Positions 43,614 through 47,504 of a DNA stretch of 47,504 nt are shown here, in pieces (within the stretch, counting starts at the first letter, position 1; each line of letters begins with the position of its first letter). A program made the translations under genes and the position numbers. Origin of the DNA: Rhodospirillales bacterium (GTDB lineage Bacteria > Pseudomonadota > Alphaproteobacteria > Acetobacterales > Acetobacteraceae). The DNA lies in assembly GCA_028866335.1 (NCBI GenBank), contig JAGWIL010000002.1, forward strand, positions 1 through 47,504. The letters are read 5' to 3'. The notes under the pieces are model-generated. The model saw only the letters and a list, made by a program, of their open reading frames with translations. It was not told the DNA's origin and did no database searches.

Positions 43614-45121
43614 TGCCTCACCACCGGCGCGGCTTTTGGGCGCAAGCGAATCACCTTGCCCGCCAAGAGATCATCGAGCGGATCATGTGCCTTCTGCCCG
43701 CCTTCCACTGCGCCGCCCATGCCCCCATCAGGCACGCCGGTGTCACCAGGCTGATCGCCCTCTGGCGCAGGGGTTGGCGCGCCCTCATCCGTATCATTCG
43801 CATCGCGGGGCGGTGGCATCCCAGAGGCATTGGTCCCAGGGGGCTTGACCGCTTCCGGCCCTTCAGTGGGCTTGACAGGCATCGCTCCCGCGCCCGCCAC
43901 GACTTCATCCAGCGTGGCGTTGGTATTGAGGACGATGATCACATCGCCATTGGGGATCGCGGCATAGCCCGTCGCGGCACGCTTCTCATTGACCGTCAGG
44001 AACGTCGCCGCCTGCACTTGTGCCCAGCGTGCCGCGCGTAACGGCCCCAGCGCTTCCACATCCTCTGTGTCATAGTCAAGCCACAGGCGGCGATCAAACA
44101 TCGGCACGAGCCAGCGGTTCAGCTCATCACGCAGAATGTCCATGAGGGGCAGGACGGTTTCGGTATAAAATGACGCACGGGCCTCGCTATAACTCGAATA
44201 TGTCTTCACCTCTGGATCGCCCAGCATCTCTGGCGGGACGCCCAGCGTGATCGCGATCATGCGTTGCTGTTGCAGGGACATCTTGCCCCAATCAAGATCC
44301 TGTGGCGTCATGCCATTGGCGACCCAGGTCACGCCGTCTTCCAGGAGGCCGGGCAAGCCCACATTGCGCGAGCCGGTGTAGCGTTCGATGAGTTGCTCGC
44401 GCATGCGGGAAAATTGCGTGTCGCCCAACCGCTCTTTGCTGACAAAAAACCCCGGCACGCGCCCGCTATTTTGCAGCAACGCCAGATTCCAATCACCACC
44501 CGCGTTGTGGATGTCAATGTTGCGCGCTGCAACGGCCAAGGGCGACATGCCGTACCAGTCATCTAGGGGGGCAAAGGTTTTGGTGTGCAGCACGGCAGGC
44601 TTGTCGAAATCAATATGACTCCCATTGACCTCATAGACATAGCCGCTGACAAATTGTCGCTCATCCGGCACCACCCGCATGCGATCCGGGCGCAAGGTCC
44701 ACAGTTCCACAGGGGGGCGTTTCCCGTTCTGGGGCTGGTTCGCCCACAGGTAGCTATTGCCTGCGACATAGAGATAGGAGACATATGCCTCAAAGAACTT
44801 GCCCCACCCCTGATTGGGATTCGGGTGCTGCATCAGGTCAATGAGCGGATGCTGATCGATCTCTTTGCCCCGCCGGTTGCTGCCGTCACGCTCGTAGAGC
44901 ACCCACGGGATGCCCGCGCATCCCGTGGCGATCAGATTGATCGCACGAAACACGGGAGCCGATTCCGCATACCCTTCTTTGGCCAGCGTATCGAAGCGGC
45001 GGGGCGTGCGCACCGGCTGCGAGAGGCCATACGATGAAACGATCAGCGGCCCGGCGGGATTCGCTTTTGTGCGGCCAAAGAGGGCGTGCGTGGCGCGTTG
45101 GATGCGATCGCGAATGCCCAT
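43571..45121 (-). CDS. Portal protein (HK97 type)
   Basis: 516 residues; ATG at 45121 behind AGGGGT. ESAPVFRAINLIATGCAGIP, then HPLIDLMQHPNPNQGWGKFF, YLYVAGNSYLWANQPQNGKR, the DDWYGMSPLAVAARNIDIHN block and GRVPGFFVSKERL follow the HK97 portal family throughout (Phage_portal). LGVPPEMLGDPEVKTYSSYS is the 'fgVPp.llg...' motif. The C-terminal 110 residues are Pro/Gly/Asp-rich. Twelve copies should form the DNA entry ring. Confidence 0.92.
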   Translation of the reverse strand: MGIRDRIQRATHALFGRTKANPAGPLIVSSYGLSQPVRTPRRFDTLAKEGYAESAPVFRAINLIATGCAGIPWVLYERDGSNRRGKEIDQHPLIDLMQHPNPNQGWGKFFEAYVSYLYVAGNSYLWANQPQNGKRPPVELWTLRPDRMRVVPDERQFVSGYVYEVNGSHIDFDKPAVLHTKTFAPLDDWYGMSPLAVAARNIDIHNAGGDWNLALLQNSGRVPGFFVSKERLGDTQFSRMREQLIERYTGSRNVGLPGLLEDGVTWVANGMTPQDLDWGKMSLQQQRMIAITLGVPPEMLGDPEVKTYSSYSEARASFYTETVLPLMDILRDELNRWLVPMFDRRLWLDYDTEDVEALGPLRAARWAQVQAATFLTVNEKRAATGYAAIPNGDVIIVLNTNATLDEVVAGAGAMPVKPTEGPEAVKPPGTNASGMPPPRDANDTDEGAPTPAPEGDQPGDTGVPDGGMGGAVEGGQKAHDPLDDLLAGKVIRLRPKAAPVVRQCVPSHRHTRPAIG

Positions 45122-45131
45122 ACTGCTACCC

Positions 45132-46565
45132 CTAATCAAAGAACCGGATGCGCCCGCCCCGATCGGCACTGAGATAGCGCAAGGCGTAACTGGTGGTATC
45201 GCACTGATCGTCATGCGCGCCACGCGGGAAATGCACGTGCTCATCGATCCATGCCGCGAGCCATTCTGCCGATTCGGGAAGATAGACCCTGCCCGCCTCA
45301 AACAGCGGGGATATCAGATCGGCGCGGCTCTCTTTGCTGCCATCGGCGGCAACGGCAATCACGGGCAATGCGGTTGTTCGGTGTAGCATCTGGATTGCTG
45401 ATTGCCCACTGGCCTTGTCTTCCACGAGGATCGCGCTGGGCGCATGCGCCGCCGCTTGATCGCGAATCGCCTGGATCAGCCCTGGAAAATCTACCCGATC
45501 GCGCCAGATATTGATAAGATAATAACCGATCCCATCCGTGCCCCATGTGGCAATGACGCTATAGTCATTCGCGACGCCTTCCTTGAAGGCGCTATCCACG
45601 GCTTGAATGACCTGAGGCATTTGGGGCAATGTGCGATACCGCTTGCCCATCCATGCCTGCTGAAACGTCCCGCCCGCCCGTGGCGTCGGGCGTTGTTGAT
45701 ATTGCCCAGCGTAGCCATACACGCCAAGAGCAATTTTTAACTGCGCCACTTCCGTTGGGCCAATGCGTTCCGGCCAAAGCAACTCCCCATCCAAACGGCG
45801 CGGGTCTTCCCATCCCAGTGCCGTGACACATTTGGTATTGGCTTCGTATTCCAGCGGCAAGCAAAGATGCACATAATCGCCCTTTTCCAGGACATGCGCG
45901 GATAGGTCGCGTTCATGCAACCGCTGCATCACAATGACCTTGCAGCCGGTTCGCGGATCATTCAGGCGACTGCTGATCGCCTGATCCCACCAATCTAGCG
46001 TGGATTCACGAATGAGGGCACTGCCTGCCATCTTTGCATTGTGTGCATCATCCACAACGATTGCGTCACCGCCCTCCCCGGTCACGCTTGATCCGACGGA
46101 GACTGCGTATCGATAGCCACGGGCGCTATTCTCGAAGCGGGATTTGAGATTCTGATCGGGGGCAAGCTGCACCATATCCCCATAGTGGCGTTGGTACCAG
46201 TCGCTTTCAATGATACGACGGCATTTCAGGCTATCGCGGATTGCCAGAGAGAGCGCATAACTGGCAAAGAGCCACCGGAACGCGGGCGTGGTCGCCCAGG
46301 TCCACACTGGCCACATGACCGAGACAATCGTGCTTTTTGCGCATCGCGGGGGCATATTGATTAGCAGATTGCGGATCTCGCCGCGACTGACGGCTTCCAG
46401 GTGTTCACTGATCGCGTCAATGTGCCAGTTGGGCATGAATGGCGTGGTAGGTTCCACGATGGGCCACGCGAGCGGAATGAAGTCTCGCAAGTGGCGACGG
46501 CCTTCTTCCGCCTGGATGATCGCGAGCCACTCTTTAGCCGTCTGGGGGGGAGGCTGTATCGCCAT
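45132..46565 (-). CDS. terL: Terminase large subunit
   Basis: 477 residues. ATPase part: Walker A MPPRCAKST (residues 71-79), the aromatic WLFASYALSLAIRDSLKCRR stretch, Walker B DAIVVDDAHN (about residues 167-176, VVDD), and the coupling region VIVMQRLHERDLSAHVL. Nuclease part: QAVDSAFKEG with the first Asp, ILVEDKASGQSAIQML with the second acidic pair, and HDDQCDTTSYALRYL with the last Asp pair, as in RNase H-like phage terminases. The GEGGDAIVVDD pattern is close to the group of terminases with Terminase_6-type ATPase. The motor of DNA packaging. Overlaps the small subunit gene by 32 bases. Confidence 0.93.
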   Translation of the reverse strand: MAIQPPPQTAKEWLAIIQAEEGRRHLRDFIPLAWPIVEPTTPFMPNWHIDAISEHLEAVSRGEIRNLLINMPPRCAKSTIVSVMWPVWTWATTPAFRWLFASYALSLAIRDSLKCRRIIESDWYQRHYGDMVQLAPDQNLKSRFENSARGYRYAVSVGSSVTGEGGDAIVVDDAHNAKMAGSALIRESTLDWWDQAISSRLNDPRTGCKVIVMQRLHERDLSAHVLEKGDYVHLCLPLEYEANTKCVTALGWEDPRRLDGELLWPERIGPTEVAQLKIALGVYGYAGQYQQRPTPRAGGTFQQAWMGKRYRTLPQMPQVIQAVDSAFKEGVANDYSVIATWGTDGIGYYLINIWRDRVDFPGLIQAIRDQAAAHAPSAILVEDKASGQSAIQMLHRTTALPVIAVAADGSKESRADLISPLFEAGRVYLPESAEWLAAWIDEHVHFPRGAHDDQCDTTSYALRYLSADRGGRIRFFD

Positions 46566-47247
46566 GACGCGCCACCGCCGCTTCTAGCATCGCTTTCATC
46601 GCCGCCAATTCCTGATCCGTCAGGCCACGCACTGATTGCGCGATCTGGATCGGGCCGCCGTCCTTGCCGCTCATTTCGACTTGCTGCTTTTCGCGGAACT
46701 CTGGCATGCGGGCGGTCGCCAATTTCACGATCAGCGGGTCGCTATACTTTTGTACCGTCATGGGCGTGCCGTCGTCGTTGCGGATCAGTTTGCCCGAACT
46801 CACGACGGGCTCTGGGACGCCATAGACAGCGCGGCGAAACATCTCGCCGCGTAGCGCGTCGTTCACATCCGCCTGCGCGGCATGGTAGCGCATGCTGAAC
46901 GTCGGATCGTGCTCTTCCCACCAGATCACGGTGGCGCGATCGATCTGCGCCACCCGTCGCGCACCCGCCTCATTCGCCAGTTCCACAAATGCCGCGAGGA
47001 ATGCCGCCTGCACGCCTGGCTTAATCTTACGGGGGATGTTCTGGCCTTGCGAGCGGCGGCCATCACGCGCGTGAACGAGGGAAGCGCGATCCGGATCGCC
47101 TACTACGATATGCCGCCTGTGCCGAGAAATCGCCCCAAGCGATACCCCAAAGCGATCCGCAATTCGTCGGATCGGATCGGCGATCCGGATCGCGCGATCA
47201 ATCGCCTCCCGTTGAGGATGAATGCAGATGGTACATGCGGCAGGCAT
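46534..47247 (-). CDS. Terminase small subunit-like protein
   Basis: 237 residues; ATG at 47247 behind AGGGG. The N-terminus has a CTICIHPQREAIDRAI zinc-like knuckle, next a helix-turn-helix (DPIRRIADRFGVSLGAISRH) as in DNA-recognition domains. Further on there are helical parts (FLAAFVELANEAGARRVAQI) and KYSDPLIVKLATARMPEFRE, which recalls the 'hsd.ll..llka..P..yr.k' motif of Terminase small subunits. It overlaps terL by 32 bases, which fixes the reading as TerS. Confidence 0.8.
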   Translation of the reverse strand: MPAACTICIHPQREAIDRAIRIADPIRRIADRFGVSLGAISRHRRHIVVGDPDRASLVHARDGRRSQGQNIPRKIKPGVQAAFLAAFVELANEAGARRVAQIDRATVIWWEEHDPTFSMRYHAAQADVNDALRGEMFRRAVYGVPEPVVSSGKLIRNDDGTPMTVQKYSDPLIVKLATARMPEFREKQQVEMSGKDGGPIQIAQSVRGLTDQELAAMKAMLEAAVARHGDTASPPDG

Positions 47248-47297
47248 CAAGATCCCCTACTCTGGCAACGCGCCTGGCACTATGCCTGGCCGCGATC

Positions 47298-47504
47298 CTA
47301 TGCCGAAACGGGGCGGGTATCGCCATGACGAGGGGCAACCCCATCCGGCATGGGCGGGACGCGAGAAAACGACGGATCGAGCGAGTATGGGGAGGAGGGA
47401 GCAGGCAGGGCGCGTTCATAGGCCCGCGCGCGCGGGGCGCGGCGCTCGGCCCCACGGGGCACGCGATACAGCTCCATGATCTCTGGCTCGTCCTCATCCT
47501 CATC
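47298..47504 (-). CDS. C-terminal part of a small protein, cut by the window edge
   Basis: 68 residues to the TAG at 47298. The fragment starts DEDEDEPEIMELYRVPRGAE, and ends with a Pro/Arg-rich tail. The codon pattern (GAT/GAG repeats) is a small triplet repeat. Ahead of the small terminase gene by 50 bases in the leftward operon. If the window ends join with two shared bases, this is the C-terminus of the zinc-finger protein at 1-227. As it stands, a hypothetical partial gene. Confidence 0.55.
   Translation of the reverse strand, partial: DEDEDEPEIMELYRVPRGAERRAPRARAYERALPAPSSPYSLDPSFSRVPPMPDGVAPRHGDTRPVSA

Noticed and set aside
1..47504. tRNA genes, rRNA or tmRNA
   Set aside because: No cloverleaf with TTCRA and CCA-adjacent acceptor could be recognised by eye; a tRNAscan run would be decisive.

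Overview
The window is almost entirely a tailed-phage genome (HK97-type head, long tail built around a tape measure protein, caudovirus morphology). It lies either in a prophage or, more likely, on its own phage contig. There is no host housekeeping gene, tRNA or rRNA that I can recognise. Base composition is fairly GC rich, promoters are close to the sigma-70 consensus, and genes are packed with ATGA/GTGA stop-start overlaps. The host cannot be named from the sequence. The families present (DUF6745, KGG repeats, type IV-B-like Csf genes, CsrA) would suit a GC-rich environmental bacterium, for example Chloroflexota or Actinomycetota, but this is only a weak inference.

Layout. (1) 1-3.6 kb is a control region: a leftward operon of small zinc-binding proteins, two XRE-type regulators, a P22-type antirepressor and an excisionase-like HTH gene, with perfect or near-perfect promoters, several of them divergent. 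(2) 3.6-9.3 kb is a rightward block of early or accessory genes: a KGG repeat protein, a DUF6745 protein carrying 22 tetrapeptide repeats, zinc ribbons and membrane proteins. (3) 9.3-15.6 kb is the most interesting part: a phage csrA with a two-hairpin leader, followed by a tightly overlapping operon that encodes Csf1-, Csf2- and Csf3-like proteins, an HTH protein, a P-loop kinase and a CysH-like protein. I read this as a phage-borne type IV-B-like CRISPR-Cas module. No CRISPR array, Cas1/2, Cas6 or DinG is visible. (4) 15.6-20.3 kb has three more small rightward transcription units of unknown or regulatory genes, two of them with strong promoters, ending at an intrinsic terminator that faces the late operon.

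(5) 20.4-47.5 kb is the late region, transcribed leftward. In transcription order it has an unknown small gene, terminase small and large subunits, portal, SPP1 gp7-like head protein, a GIY-YIG homing endonuclease inserted at the start of a structural gene, a set of repeat-rich structural or fibre proteins, prohead protease, major capsid protein, connectors and tail completion proteins, and major tail protein. These are followed by the tail assembly chaperone pair with a -1 frameshift site (GGGAAAC), tape measure protein, distal tail and fibre proteins, and a lysis cassette (two or three membrane proteins and a papain-like peptidase). One rightward 'moron' gene with a RanBP2-type zinc finger sits between the tape measure and chaperone genes.

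No integrase, partition, polymerase, primase or helicase gene was recognised. The repressor/antirepressor arrangement suggests a temperate life cycle, but persistence and replication functions are either hidden among unknown proteins or lie outside the window. The two ends can be joined in frame within one small gene if they share two bases, so the window may be a near-complete circularly mapped genome.
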